This document shows positions 24,363 through 36,222 of a stretch of 64,000 nucleotides of DNA, piece after piece. A program made the translations under genes and the position numbers. The notes beneath the pieces are model-generated. The model worked only from the letters and a program-made list of their open reading frames with translations. It did not search any database and was not told where the DNA came from. Numbering within the stretch: position 1 is the first letter of the stretch; every line of letters begins with the position of its first letter. Origin of the DNA: Forsythia viridissima (taxonomy: Eukaryota > Streptophyta > Magnoliopsida > Lamiales > Oleaceae). Where the stretch lies: NCBI GenBank assembly GCA_030279155.1, contig CM059033.1, forward strand, positions 41,405,501 through 41,469,500, given 5' to 3'.

Positions 24363-25096
24363 GGACTTTTTCATAGGATTCTCAATTAAAGTAAAATCAG
24401 TATCGACTAAGAAAAGTTTTGGATGATTTTTTTAAAATGGAATCTTTACTTTTTTTTGTTGATTATTAAATTGATCTTCCTCAAATTTAAAAAAAAAATT
24501 GTTTTTCAAAATAATTGGCAATCTAGGCAGTTAAAATTTGAATTTAAACTTTTTATTAAGAGAGTTTTTATGTATTTAACTGCCAATCAATAATTTATTT
24601 TTGATAATTGCCTTGCACACGTCAGAAATAAACGGTTCCCTTATTGTGCAAAATTTTAAAATTCCTCCCTTATTAAACTAATACATATGGTTTGTTTTCA
24701 TCTTCCACTTGTGTTTTCAATTTCGAGAAGGACTTTTTCATAGGATTCTCAATTAAAGTAAAATCAGTATCAACTAAGAAAAGTTTTGGATGATATTTTT
24801 AAAATGGAATCTTTACTTTTTTTTTGTTGATTATTAAATTGATCTTCCTCAAATTTAAAAAAAAATTGTTTTTCAAAATAATTGGCGATCTAGGCGGTTA
24901 AAATTTGAATTTAAACTTTTTATTAAGAGAGTTTTTATGTACTTAACTGCCAATCAACAATTTATTTTTGATAACTGCCTTGCACAAGTCAGAAATAAAC
25001 GGTTCCCTTATTGTGCAAAATTTTAAAATTCCTCCCTTATTAAACTAATACATATGGTTTGTTTTCATCTTCCACTTCTGTTTTCAATTTCCAGAA
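24363..25096. repeat. Tandem duplication, two copies of 367 bp
   Basis: 24363-24729 is repeated at 24730-25096 with only a few differences (for example cgacta/caacta, aatctaggcag/gatctaggcgg). The unit begins GGACTTTTTCATAGG and ends TTTTCAATTT(C)GAGAA. It lies just upstream of the envelope-position ORF, so it may be duplicated leader or promoter sequence of that ORF. Confidence 0.85.
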
Positions 25097-25165
25097 TCAA
25101 ACTCTCTCTCTCTCTCTCTCTCACCTGATTTCGGAGTTGTGTTAAGTTTTCCTTCATATCCAAAC

Positions 25166-28100
25166 ATGGTTGAAACTAAAATGCCCAAATCAAAGAAAAA
25201 TCATGGTGGTTCATCTAATAATAATAATGCTGCTCCACTGTCTACTGCTGAATCTGAGAAGGGGCCGCAAATGTCACCAGTGATGAGTCTTCGGCGAAGT
25301 GCACAAAGACTGGAATAGTCAGTTCAGACCCTGACACTTGTCCAACATTTGTTGCACATTTGGATAAAACATCTACTGACATTGTTGCTTACAAGTTGCT
25401 GATTAGTCACTCAAAATCTTAGTCCATCAAACATCTAAACATCCAGTCACTATTCTGAGCAATAAAGTATCCCTAAGTGTCCAAAATCTGATGAAGGGGA
25501 AAATGACGATGACAGCTCTGGATCCGGTGATCGTGGGTCTGCACATTGTGAAATAGAAGAAGAAGGTCATGAGGATGAGGGGACAGGAGATGAGGAGTTT
25601 GAACCTCCTCCACCTATTGCTGAGAATGTTGAAGGTTTAAGTAAGCCCTTTTGTAACGCCCTGGATTTTCTCAACTCGGAGGGTCACTAAATCAATCTCT
25701 AAATAATATTTGACGACTCTAAATAATATTTTATGTGCCCTTGAAGAGTTTTAAAAAGATAACTATTGCGAAAAATAACAAGCGCGCAAGAGAAAAGGGA
25801 TTTTACTTCATTTTTTTTTTTTTGGTTTTACCTATACTATGATAGATGACGCCACAATTTATTTGACCATTCAAATAAACTCCAAAAATTACAAAAATTT
25901 AACTGTAGATACTTGGTACTACACACTACAATATGATAAAATTTTAGACCTTAGTTACATCTTTTGGTAGGTGAAAATATTAGTCAAAGTTGATTAAAAA
26001 ACTGTCTCAGGTGCCTTTAGGCAACCTCTGCTAAAACGTTCATAATAATTTCATACAATAGAATTTTTGAGTGAATCCAAATACTTCAATTAAAACACAT
26101 ATAATTCTTTCCATAGCCATTGATTTCACTCAAAAAATCCAAACGTACAGAGAGTTATGATTTTTCAAAGTAGGGGCAGGAAGCTGAAAATTCAGAAAAT
26201 GAAACTAGACAAATTTCTAAATCAAAACTTTAAACGGCGATTAAACCAACATCTTGTTTTCCATACATATTACATAATTAAATACTGAAAATCCAACACT
26301 TAAAATATTTTATTTACATCATGGTTGACTCAATCATCTCGACGTCAAAACTTAATTTAAATAAAAGAAATCCACTTCGTGTTCAATAGCCTACGCCATC
26401 GCGTCAACGCCACCCTTTTCAATCTCAAAATTTGTTCATTTTTGAGTGAGTATTTCATAAGAAACACTCAGTAGCAATATATATTAACATGTGGGAAAAG
26501 TTATACGAAAACATAAATGCTCATGCCATCAATTCAAATGTACATAAGAACAACATAAATTGGTAACCGGCACCATAAACTTAAACGTGATTTCCTTCAA
26601 TCACCATCATGCATTTGTCATTACATTCAATCACAATCATAAAGTTCGTTCATAAATAATTTACATAACATAATAATTTTTCTAAACATCATTTAAAAAT
26701 CAAGGTAAAATTAATAAATAAAACTATCTCGAAAAAGAGTTTTCGGTTCAAGTTGTGATTGAAAATGAATTGTTATTGCACCTTTCCAAAACCAGACACA
26801 CACATATATATATAAAAGAAAATTTTGTCAATTTTGAAGCAAGGTTAAAGCCTTTTACTGCTGGCCAAAAATCTAGACAGAAATTGCAGAAAAATGGAGA
26901 GTGTATGATGGCTGAAAATCTGGACAGAAAGGTGAAGAAAATTGGAACTTCTTGCTGACTTCTGGTTGTCGAAAATTGAAGGAAGAAGAAAGTGGTTTTG
27001 CTGGTGTTTTTGAAACTGAAATTTTAGGAAGAAAATAGGTGAATGTTGCTGGTAATGGAGAGAAGAAAATACTGAATTTTGGAGAACTTGTGGTCCTAAT
27101 TCTGAGGATGAAAATGTGGGAAAAATAAGTTGGTTAGCGGCTGAAAATAAGAAGAAGAACACAAAGGTTGCTGCCTCTATTTCTTGAGGCCGAAAATTTG
27201 GACAATTGAGGGGAAAAATATGTTGAGGTTTGGCTGAAAAATGTACAGAAAAAACAAAACTAATACTCTACAGCTGGGGCCAAATCTAGGGTAAATTGGA
27301 ACAGTTTTGGCAATTTTCTGGTAGTGGAGAACGGCAGATAAATGAGAGAGGAAGTGGGGAAGAAAATGGGTGTTTCGGAAGATCATGGGGGACGGTTTTC
27401 TTCACTGCATGGGGCTGATTTGTGGTAGTGGAGTGGGGTAGTTTGGCGAGGTTTTTCCTGTCTAGTGGGGGGGCAACATGGCCGAGTCTTCATCACTGGA
27501 AAAAAGGGTCAGAAATGGACCGGGGTTTGGGCTACTCACGGGTCATGTTTTTGGACTGAAAATGTGTAAAGTATTTGGGCCAATTGAAATGTAATAAACT
27601 AAGCTAGAGATGGACTTTTCGGCCAAATTTTGTTTATTGGCTTTGAAGGGTCAGTTTTTGGACTAAAAATTAGGATTGGCTTGGGTTGAAATAAAAGTTG
27701 TAAAATTTATCAATTTTTAGATTAGATGCGTTGGTTGAAAATTGACCAAAAATTAACTCAATATAAAAACTTTTCGATCTAAAAGTTTAACGAGGCTCGG
27801 TGATAAAATAAAATTTTATAATCGTCAAATCAAATATATGGCAAGCATGTGAAAAACAATTAATGTGACTAAAGTATTTAAATCATATTTAGAAGTTCGT
27901 AGCAATGCTGAAGTTAAATTTTTATTTTCTTCAGAAATAAAAGACAAAAATATTTCTAGTCACTACACCTTTTTTCCAAAATCTAATTCTTATTTTGACC
28001 TCAATACTGAGAAATCTTCAAAATCTACTTCTACCCCCTCCTCTACGAAGAAGAGCCACGAGGGCTGAAAAAAGAAAAGGTAAAATTAGGGAGGGCGCTG

Positions 28101-29417
28101 AAGAGTTCACACCTGCAAGCCAGAACAGGCCACCCACTGCCTCAAGGGGAGCATAAAAATTGTTGGCTACATCCAGTCAAACCCACAGATGTTCAGGTTT
28201 GAGACCTTGACCAGAGGTAGGCATTCTGTTAGCCCTCTAAATTGCTCCTTTCTGTCTGAAGCTGCTAAGAACCTATTTCTTTCTTTCACCTCCTACCGCA
28301 AGTTCATTGTTGAATGTAAAGTGGCTATTCATGAGTTTTTTACGTTGGATTCTTTTCGAGATTGTTGGCTTTCATGAACTGCATAATTTTTTGAGTTACT
28401 CTGGTCCGTTCAACGAGGCTTTTGTCAAAGAATTCATGGCAAATGTTTCCAAAAATTTGGGCAATGCTGGAAATGAGTTTAGGTGGCAAGTGTATGTGAG
28501 AGGGAGACATGTTACTTTTTGTCCTAATTCTCTAAGAGAATAGCTTGGGTTGGATGAAGTGGCTATCATTAGTGATGAGGGATTGACTAAGGACATTATT
28601 GCCCAAGAGATGACTGGCTCTGCCTAGCCAAAAACTGGTGAAATGATTGATTCCAAACTTCTGCCAAAATACAAAGCTCTCCACTAGTTCTTAATCAACA
28701 ATATTGACCTCTTGACTCATGGATTTGTCATTTCAAGCGATAGGGTTGTTATAAGGTATAAGTTGAGGATGCGGTTGATCGTTGAATGGGTTAAAAAAAA
28801 TTTTGACAGAATTTTCTATGAGAGGCCGAGATGGGCCAAGCAATACAGACTACCTCATCTAGCTCTCATTCATCATTTTGTTTCCCACCAAAGAGTACCT
28901 CCCATGGGTTCAAACAGGTTCTCAGTAGATATTCCTACCTTGGTGTCCATGAATTTTCAAATTTAGGTGGAACACCAAATCCCACTCATAGGGTTCCAAA
29001 GCACGTTCTATCCTTTTTGGACTAGTCTGGCCGTTTGGACGCTCTGGAGGCTCAACTGGGGCAAGTCAGAACTTAGGTAGAACAACTATTTTCCTTGACC
29101 AAATGTTTCTCTGATGAGTTTGATTTTCATGCGTAGGTTCTTAACAAAAATTGAATATTTGGGAGATGCACATATCAAGTTTTCGTACCGCATAGTCACG
29201 CTGGAATTCTCCGCATACCCTGAAGGTCAAGTGGAGATTCTGGATAACGATCCTGCGGTTTGGCCAAATGCCCCTCCACCTCATGCTTCTAGGCCTTATG
29301 CCCCTCCACCTCATGCTTCTATGCCCTTTGCTCATCCACCTAAACTTTGCTTTCTTTCTGTTTTCTCTCCCTCTACTATTTCCTTTGGTTGTTTTATTTC
29401 AGAAAGGGGGGAGTAGT
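25166..29417 (+). pseudogene. Envelope-position ORF of SIRE-like element, split by solo LTR
   Basis: It starts at MVETKMPKSKK (25166), followed by an acidic, Ser-rich region (25490-25640). The frame continues in phase on the far side of the solo LTR insertion (27968 onward), once one copy of the 5-bp duplication is discounted. The later part (28190-29070) resembles the 'putative plant transposon protein' domain, with blocks HNFLSYSGPFNEAFVKEFMA, RWQVYVRGRHVTF and YRLPHLALIHHFV. Near the end lies a short proline repeat (APPPHAS, ~29265-29325). SIRE-lineage elements carry a long ORF of unproven function here. Stops at about 25316, 28066 and 28540 show decay. Confidence 0.6.
25652..27967 (+). 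mobile_element. Solo LTR, 2.3 kb, probably Ty3/gypsy
   Basis: It begins TGTAACGCCCTGGATTTTC and ends GTCACTACA, with perfect 5-bp duplications ccttt on both sides (25647-25651 and 27968-27972). No coding region for retrotransposon proteins lies between. The stretch is therefore best read as a single LTR left after recombination between two LTRs. A TGTAACGCCC start is common in long plant gypsy LTRs. Orientation is inferred from that start. It sits inside the envelope-position ORF and is younger than the host element. Confidence 0.8.
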
Positions 29418-29721
29418 AGTATTTTTGAATTTGTGGTGGTATACTTTAAACTTTGATTGTACTTTTGGTAATTTGCTTAGGGGGTACAATATTAAGTTTG
29501 TATATAATGTGTGTGGTGTTTGGAACTGTTGTTTATTCATATGATGTGTGAGCATAAATTCTTTGTAGGAGTTTTTTGCTTACACACTAAGAGGAGAGCA
29601 ATAACCCTTCTTGATGATGCTCATGTTTACTTTAGTTGTTCACATATTTAACACACACACACACATGCATTAAAAATCTGATAGTTATATTTTGTAATTA
29701 AGCAACCCCAAAGGGGAAGAT
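29402..29721 (+). promoter_or_regulatory. Polypurine tracts before the 3' LTR
   Basis: AGAAAGGGGGGAGTAG (29400-29415) and CCAAAGGGGAAGA (29708-29720) precede the LTR; the second abuts it directly and would prime plus-strand synthesis. Purine tracts repeated ahead of the 3' LTR are a feature I associate with SIRE elements. Confidence 0.65.
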
Positions 29722-30887
29722 TGTTGGAAAAAAATATGATGTTTTTTTTTCATCTTTTTTTATTGGCTCAATTAATTAATATTACTAATTTTTAACGACA
29801 AGAGACTGACTAGTCGCGTTGTTGCCAGTTCTGACTGGCTGATATGGTAAGCAGATTTAAGTAAATTTTATTCCAGATCTATGGGCTACGGATTTTATTA
29901 TGTTTCCTTACATAAAAAGTACATGATCACTTGAATATCAAGAACAACCCTCTTGTAGGTTAAAATACCTTCTTTTATTCTCTTGGATTTGTTTAGGAAA
30001 AAAAAATATTTAAAGATAATCTTGAATTTCCTAAATACCTTACTTCTACAAATTTAGAATATCTTTTTGTATCTTTCTTACTAATTTTCTTACCATTCTT
30101 ATTGCATATTTTTAGGTAATACATAATTCATAATTTGATTATTACTTTACATATAAGTAAGAGTACAAATCAATAAGGAATTATGCATTGAAAAATATTT
30201 TTGTTCTCTTGTTCTTCAAGCTCCAAACTGGCCGACTCCATATGAAAGAACAAGATATCAAACTTCGTTGATTACATTTCAAAGTAAAAAGGTTTTCTTC
30301 AAACCCATTGAAGAATAAAAAACAATTTGGTTTTTAATGAACAATTATATATCTTGATTAATCCACTTGATGTGAAGTTAAGAATTAGGATTCTAAGTAG
30401 TGGTCGCGGTTAAGTACAATACAGAAGTAGCGATAAAGTCAAAATCGGTGGGTTAGATTCCACTTCATCAACAAATCAAAAGGAGAAGTGTCAGAAGGGA
30501 GTTGATCTAAATTCTTTTGATTGTTATTTTGTTAATTTTGCGAAATTAAAAAAACTCGATACTATTGTATTTTTAATCAAAATTATTAGTGGATTGTTTT
30601 GACTCATGGGAGCCTGTGGATGTATTTTTAATCAGACAATTGTATTTTTTTAATGCATGAGGGCCCGTGGATGTTTCACTTCAGAGTTTATCGTGTTACA
30701 TCTTGTGTTGATATTTAATTCTTTAAATTTTGCTCTAAACAAATTAGGTAAACGAACACTACATTGATCTGCTAGTACGCATCAAAACGGCTTTACAATA
30801 CAACGCCCCAGACAGTTGTGTCCACTACTTATTTAATTAAAATTACAATTATTTTTAATTTAATTAATCTAAGTTTTAGAACTTTCA
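29722..30887 (+). repeat. 3' LTR of SIRE-like element
   Basis: Starts TGTTGGAAAAAAATATG and ends AGAACTTTCA. It is 82 bp longer than the 5' LTR, partly through a local duplication near 30607-30680 (tgtggatgt...cgtggatgt). Confidence 0.85.
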
Positions 30888-31223
30888 GGATGAAGGTAAT
30901 ATAAATAATTGTATTTCATTATTATGTTAAAATTTGTGTTTGTATCAATTCTATTGTTAATTCAATCATTATTTTTTGTGGAACTTTTGGAATTAGTGAA
31001 ACCAAATGAAGGCTAAGTCAAAGTGATTCAAGCATTATCTCCAATTTTTTTCTTTTTTTTTTTCAGGTAAAGTATAATTTTTGCGAACCATGCTATAAAG
31101 TGTATGACATTTGAGTGACTATTAGATCGAAAAATGTCATTTCCATTCCCTTACCTGCTTGTTTGTCGATGAAATCAACCGTATAAAAGCATAATTGTTT
31201 TTATATGTATAATTGTGTGCCAG

Positions 31224-31387
31224 GATTTCTTTTATTATTTAGGGTAATTGGCACGACGTTCTGTATGACACTGTTAGCTTCATTAGCTGCAAAACTAGGA
31301 TCAACATCCATGGCTTCTTTTCAGGTGTGCTTTCAGGTTTGGTTAGCATTCTCTTTACTTGTTGATGGATTAGCTATTGGTAGAAAA
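31224..31387 (+). pseudogene. Isolated exon of a MATE (DETOXIFICATION-like) transporter
   Basis: The exon starts after acceptor TTGTGTGCCAG and ends before GTAAGA. It encodes ~55 residues with GFLLLFRVIGTTFCMTL and SMASFQVCFQVWLAFSLLVD, closely resembling the middle of chloroplast-type plant MATE proteins (DTX44/45 group). MATE proteins are proton- or sodium-coupled exporters with 12 membrane helices; only about one and a half helices are encoded here. Neighbouring exons were not found within several kb on either side, which is transposon sequence. Either a gene was broken up by insertions or a transposon captured the exon. The frame itself is intact. Confidence 0.6.
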
Positions 31388-31549
31388 GTAAGAATTATTT
31401 TACTATACCTGATGAATTCTCAACTTTGTTAGGGTGTATGGAGTCTAATTGTACTTATGGAACAACCATCGCATAAAGGTCGACCGAAGTTTGCATGGGA
31501 CGGTACGGCCTCCCTGCTTGAGTCTGCATGTGTATTAGGTTATCTTAGG

Positions 31550-33019
31550 GGGTGTATTTAATCTAAACTTTTAAAGACTGACATTTTTCAAGTAACTAAC
31601 TTTGATGGATTTCATTAATTTTTATTGACTTTTATAGATTTTAATAAACTTGTACAAACTTTTATGGATTTGTATAGATTTTATTTTGAAAGCTTTTTCG
31701 AGACTTTCACAGACTTTTATGAATTTTTATAGACTTTTTTTAATTAAAAATTTTGAATATTAAAATTTAATATCCCTCAATTAAAAAAATGTCGCAGGAG
31801 AAAAGTCTAGTAATAATTTATTTAATTGTATTAATATTATTAAATTCATAAAAAATGTTATATTTAATTGTTGTAAGTAACTACATCAAAAGTTAATGAT
31901 ATAAATTATTAACTCGTTTTACTTTTTTCTTTTGGGTAAAACTATAAACTTTCAAATGTCTCGTGGATAAATTCAAAATATAATGGCTTGCAATTCTTTT
32001 TAAGAATATTTTCCAACAAAAAAAATTTATCTAGTTTATAATCTTCTTTTTTATATTTAATAATCTATAGGTAACGTATCATTATTAATCATGAAAATTG
32101 CATAATAAATAACCAAAGTACCAATTTACGAAGAAAAAAAATGCAACCATTATATAGAAAAACCAAGAATGAAAATGAAAAAAAAATACATTAATAAAAA
32201 CTAATTTTTAACCTGAGTAAATTCATTAATAAACTATAATCAACAATGATAAATTTATCTTGTTTTTAATGAAAAATAAAAAAAAAAAAACTATGAAAAA
32301 AAAAGAGAAAAAAATAGTTATGGGAATATTGAAGAAAAAATCACATTGTCTCTAAAAGTTCATAGAAGGAAGAAGAAGAAAATAAAAAAAATGGTTAGGA
32401 GAATATTGAATAGTAAAAAAAAATCAAATCGACTAAAGATAAAAATATTAATATTCTTTTTCATAAAAAATATATGTAATTAATCATGATTATAGGATTT
32501 GTAGAAGGAAAAAGAAAAAAGAGAAAAAAAAATAGCTAGGAGAATATATTGAAAAGGGAAAAAAATCACATTGAAGAAGGAGAAAAATATTAATCTTCAC
32601 TATACAATTTGTTGAAAGAAAAAAAGAAAAGAGAAATGTTGCATACAAAAAAAAAAGGGAATGAATTTTTTTTTCCCGAATTCTTTCAAAATCTTAGGGG
32701 TGAGTGAAAGAGAAATTGTGATATTGTTTATTTATACATTGTGCTTTAAAGTTTGTACATATAAAATGATCTATAAAGTCATTAAAAGTCATCGATATTT
32801 TGCATACCCTTGAATTTCGTAAGATTTTAAAATGCTTGAATTGAATATCGCGTAATTTTGTAAGACTTTTTAAAAGTATTTACAAATCAATATTGAATAC
32901 TCCAAGACTTTTCTGGAATTTAAAAAGCCTAAATTGAATACACCTATACTTTTAAAGACTTACTTTTAAACTTCATGAAAGTCTTTAAAAGTCTTATCAA
33001 TTCTTAATTGAATACACCC
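31550..33019. mobile_element. Non-coding TIR transposon, class uncertain
   Basis: The left end reads GGGTGTATTTAATCTAAAC and the right end inverted reads GGGTGTATTCAATTAAG. CTTTTAAAGACT occurs inside both ends, and arrays of related words (tttatagattttaataaact) fill the left arm. The interior is A-rich without genes. TTA lies before the left G-run and after the right ...ccctca, which would suit a PIF/Harbinger-type duplication, but the ends do not align exactly. Confidence 0.5.
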
Positions 33020-33456
33020 TCATTAATATTCCTAAGATTTTAGAGTGAGCCATTTTGGAATTAGTGAAACACATGTAGGAATGTTGCTTGAAGCTTTTGG
33101 GACCATTGATAGTAAGCGATGAGTCGAATATTATATGCTAACTCGTTATTTGATTTTTAAATTTGGATTATTATATTATTTTAACTTTTTAATTATGGTT
33201 GGATGACAGTAATAATTTTTATTGTTGGATTACTGTAATATTTTATTTTAATTCTACTTTTAGTGTTTGATGGTAATCTTGATTTATTTGGGACGTGAAA
33301 ATATATTTTCTTTTTTAAGCTCTCTTATAATTTTTGAATGTAAGAAATTTTAATTTATTTTTTCAATGACTGAACTCTTTAGCTGTAGGTGAATCGCATA
33401 ATTTTTCCTTTTTCAATTCATGTTTTCAAATGAAAAAAAAATATATTTATTTTTTA

Positions 33457-34827
33457 GGGTTAATTAGACCAATGGTCTCCATTCTTTCAAATTTGTAACG
33501 ATTTCAACCATATTCTTTTTTTTAGCAGATATCATATACAATCTTCCATTTATTATCACATATGACCTCCAAATCACTATTTTTCACTATTCTGACAATT
33601 CTATGACAATTTTACCTATTGACTTAAATAAATTAAAATGATAGAAAAAAAATACAATGAAAGCATTGTAATTTGACCCTTAACCTTTTCAAAAGTACAA
33701 ATAAATCCTAAATAATTTTATTTTATTCAAATAAGTGTTCTTCCCCAATTTCCCCAACTCAAAAAGAATAATCCCCACCCCGCCCTACATATATATACAC
33801 CAACCCTAATTGTTCTTCCCCAATTCAAACGTGTGAATAAGAGGCTCAACATTCCGTGCCGAGGCAAGTTGCTTAGGATACTCCTCGGGGGATGAAGTCC
33901 CTTTAGCAAAAAAGCCAAGGATTGAGGCTCAAGCGCCTTAGAAACAAAAAGACCTGGCCCAAGAGAATTCCAGTCCTTTGTTGAATAGGCTTGTTAGGGG
34001 TGGAAAGGTGAGTGGAGAAGTGACTGGAAATGAGAAATCAATCGAAGTGATTGAAGATGTCAAAGTACACCCTCCGACCCCGAAGCAGAAGAAATTGGTC
34101 GTGACAGCCACATGGGTGGTGGCGCTGGATGAGGCCCCTACTAGCAGCATGGGGAAGGAGGTTGCAGGGGGCGTTTCTACTGGAGGAGACGGAGAGAAGA
34201 GCCCTCGTGAGATGCATTCCACCTTGGCAGAGAAGGAAAGTTGGACCAATGGCTCCACCTTGGCTGAGAAGGAAAGTTTGGAGAAGAAGCTGGAGAATGC
34301 TGGGGTAGAGTTTAATACTAATTTTCATAAACCACTAGGAGGCGCTTGCAGTCCTATGCTCAAACTTTCTCGAGTTGGACGTCGCTTTGCTGGAGGCTAA
34401 ATTCCCTCCAACAGAGTGGGGGACGAAGAGGATAAAGCGACCGAGCCCTCTTCTTAGATTTGACAGGAATTGTACTTTTTTAAATCTTTGTAACTTTTCT
34501 ATCAGTTAATGGAATTTTCTTCCTCTATGACTTGTTTTTCTATCAGTTAATGGAAGTACATTTATTTGAATAAAATAAAATTGTTTAGGATTTATTTGTA
34601 CTTCTGAAAAGGTTAATGGCCAAATTATAATACTTTCATTGTATTATTTTTCCTATTATTTTAATTTATTTAAGTCAATAGGTAAAATTGTTAGAATAGT
34701 GAAAAATAGTTATTATTGGACCATCTGTGAGAATAAATGGAAGAATATGGATGATATCTGCTTAAAAAAAATGAAGATGAAATCGTTACAAACTTAAAAA
34801 AATGGGGAACATTAGTGTAATTAACCC
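33457..34827 (+). mobile_element. MULE with long TIRs and cargo (Pack-MULE candidate)
   Basis: A perfect 9-bp duplication, tatttttta, flanks the unit (33448-33456 and 34828-34836). The ends GGGTTAATTA... are long inverted repeats of ~290 bp (33457-33745 against 34550-34827) with high identity over their inner half. The inner ~800 bp is clearly more GC-rich than its surroundings and carries an open frame but no transposase. A high-GC, gene-like interior between MULE TIRs is the hallmark of Pack-MULEs. Confidence 0.85.
33978..34400 (+). CDS. Open frame in MULE cargo, function unknown
   Basis: The frame is open from 33942, just after a TAG, to the TAA at 34398-34400. No ATG stands near its start: the first codons read K-Q-K-D-L-A, and an internal start or an upstream exon would be required. 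The predicted ~150 residues are hydrophilic and low in complexity, with a KVHPPTPKQKK segment and a direct repeat (STLAEKESWTNG/STLAEKESLEKK). Codon use is more GC-rich than neighbouring DNA. I do not recognise the source; a captured retrotransposon gag fragment is as likely as a host gene piece. Expression is not shown by the sequence. Confidence 0.35.
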   Translation: MLNRLVRGGKVSGEVTGNEKSIEVIEDVKVHPPTPKQKKLVVTATWVVALDEAPTSSMGKEVAGGVSTGGDGEKSPREMHSTLAEKESWTNGSTLAEKESLEKKLENAGVEFNTNFHKPLGGACSPMLKLSRVGRRFAGG

Positions 34828-34868
34828 TATTTTTTAATGGACTCTCTTTTTTTTTTTCTTTTTTTTTT

Positions 34869-36222
34869 GGGGAATTTTTACAAATAACCATAAAAAACAA
34901 AGTATTTTTTAAAATACTGTCATTGTTTCTAAATTTTCAAAATACTGTATGTATATGTATATATTGTTTTAACAAACAAAATCAAAACAAAATCAGAAGC
35001 TGGGAAACTTTCCATTTATCAAAATCACAAAAAACTCAATTCCTTCCATATAGATCGTACGGCCGACGAGAAGCAAGATTGAGATTCCAAATAAATTCAG
35101 ATTTGATCCTCAAAAAACAAATTCGACGCGAAATTACAGAACAAAGTTGGACGGAAAATCTCAATTCTAGCCATCGTCTGTGAAATTTCATCCAAATAAA
35201 CATGAAATTGCATGAAATTGCAGCCATTATTCAACGCGAATAAATCTCAGATTTGATCTCAGATTCCAACGAATTTGCAACGAATGAAATTGCAGATCAA
35301 ATTTCGTTTATCAACGCGAATTTGCAACCATTATTCATGAAATTGCAGATCAAATTGGACGGAAATCTCACTCCCAGCCATCAACTGTGAAAACTGCAGA
35401 ACAACTTGGACGGAAAACTTACTTCTATCCACCATCTATACTAAATTGATATTGAACGGAAAACTTACTCCATATTGACCATCAGATGTTTGACAGAATT
35501 CCCCAACTTGGTTATCATTGTAACAAATGTAACAAGTTATGTTATTATCTGTTTTTTAATTTCTATTTTGCAATTGTGTTTCTCTACTTTCAGAAAGCTA
35601 ATTGTTGACCAATGTGTTTATCCAGTTCAATGATTTGCCTCTAGTTGTTTGTTGGATTACTTATGCTGTTTGATAATCTTCCAAATATCTAATTTCTAAA
35701 TTACAAATGTAACACGTTCTGTTATTTCTAAATTACAAATGTAACAAATATAACACGTTTTGTTGTTTCAAAATCACAAATGTAACACGTTCTGTTATTT
35801 CAAAATTACAAATGTAACAAGTTCTGTTATTTTAAAAATATTTAATCTTCATTCACAAATTAACAAGTCTTGTTATTTCAATATAGCAAATGTAACAAGT
35901 TATGTTATTTCAAAATAACAAATGTAATAAGTTATGTTACTATCTGTTTATCAGCATGTTAGAGGCATCTGTTTTATTTAATTTCTGTTTTAGAATTGTG
36001 TTTGCACGGTTATTGATAGTGGAAAGTGGTTGCGTGTTGTATGTATTTGGGTTAGTGGGCTGGCGCAGTTATTGATAGTGGAATGTGGAAAGTGGAAATT
36101 GCACGTGGAAATTAGGCTTAATGTATTTGGGCTTTTTTTAAAACAGTATTTTTGAAATAAAAAAACTTAAATAGTAAAATTAGAATTTGGAAACTAAAGG
36201 GAGTAAGGAGTGCAATTTCCAC
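34869..36222. mobile_element. Non-autonomous MULE inserted in poly-T, with GTAACA motif array
   Basis: The left end is GGGGAATTTTTACAAATAAC. The right end inverted is GTGGAAATTGCACTCCTTAC, related to the right end of the large MULE at 48042 (GGGGAAATTAGGCCCCTTAC). Runs of ten T flank both sides, consistent with a 9-bp T duplication. The interior has two parts. 35030-35500 holds short repeats of gaaattgcagatcaaatt and ggacggaaaactt. 35515-35945 holds about ten copies of aaatgtaacaagttctgttattt in varying form. No coding region is recognised. Confidence 0.65.

Larger units (their letters stand above)
17785..30887 (+). mobile_element. Ty1/copia LTR retrotransposon, SIRE/Maximus-like, with nested solo LTR
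   Basis: Two LTRs of ~1.1 kb, each beginning TGTTG and ending ACTTTCA, enclose primer site, gag, pol, an envelope-position ORF and a polypurine tract. The flanks are ggata (17780-17784) and ggatg (30888-30892), a 5-bp target duplication with one mismatch. The lineage call rests on the large size, ~1.1-kb LTRs, zinc knuckle CHKCEGFGHIPSEC, protease FDSGCSKHMTG, the long ORF after pol, and a repeated AAAGGGGGGAG purine tract. It has many stops and frame shifts and cannot encode working proteins. Confidence 0.85.

Noticed and set aside
26845..27386. Minus-strand frames rich in Phe and Ser within the solo LTR
   Set aside because: They lie entirely inside the LTR, have low complexity and match no gene family.
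31543..33038. 8-bp inverted match atcttagg / cctaagat outside the TIR element
   Set aside because: It is inverted rather than direct, so it cannot be a target duplication, and an 8-bp match is likely chance in AT-rich DNA.
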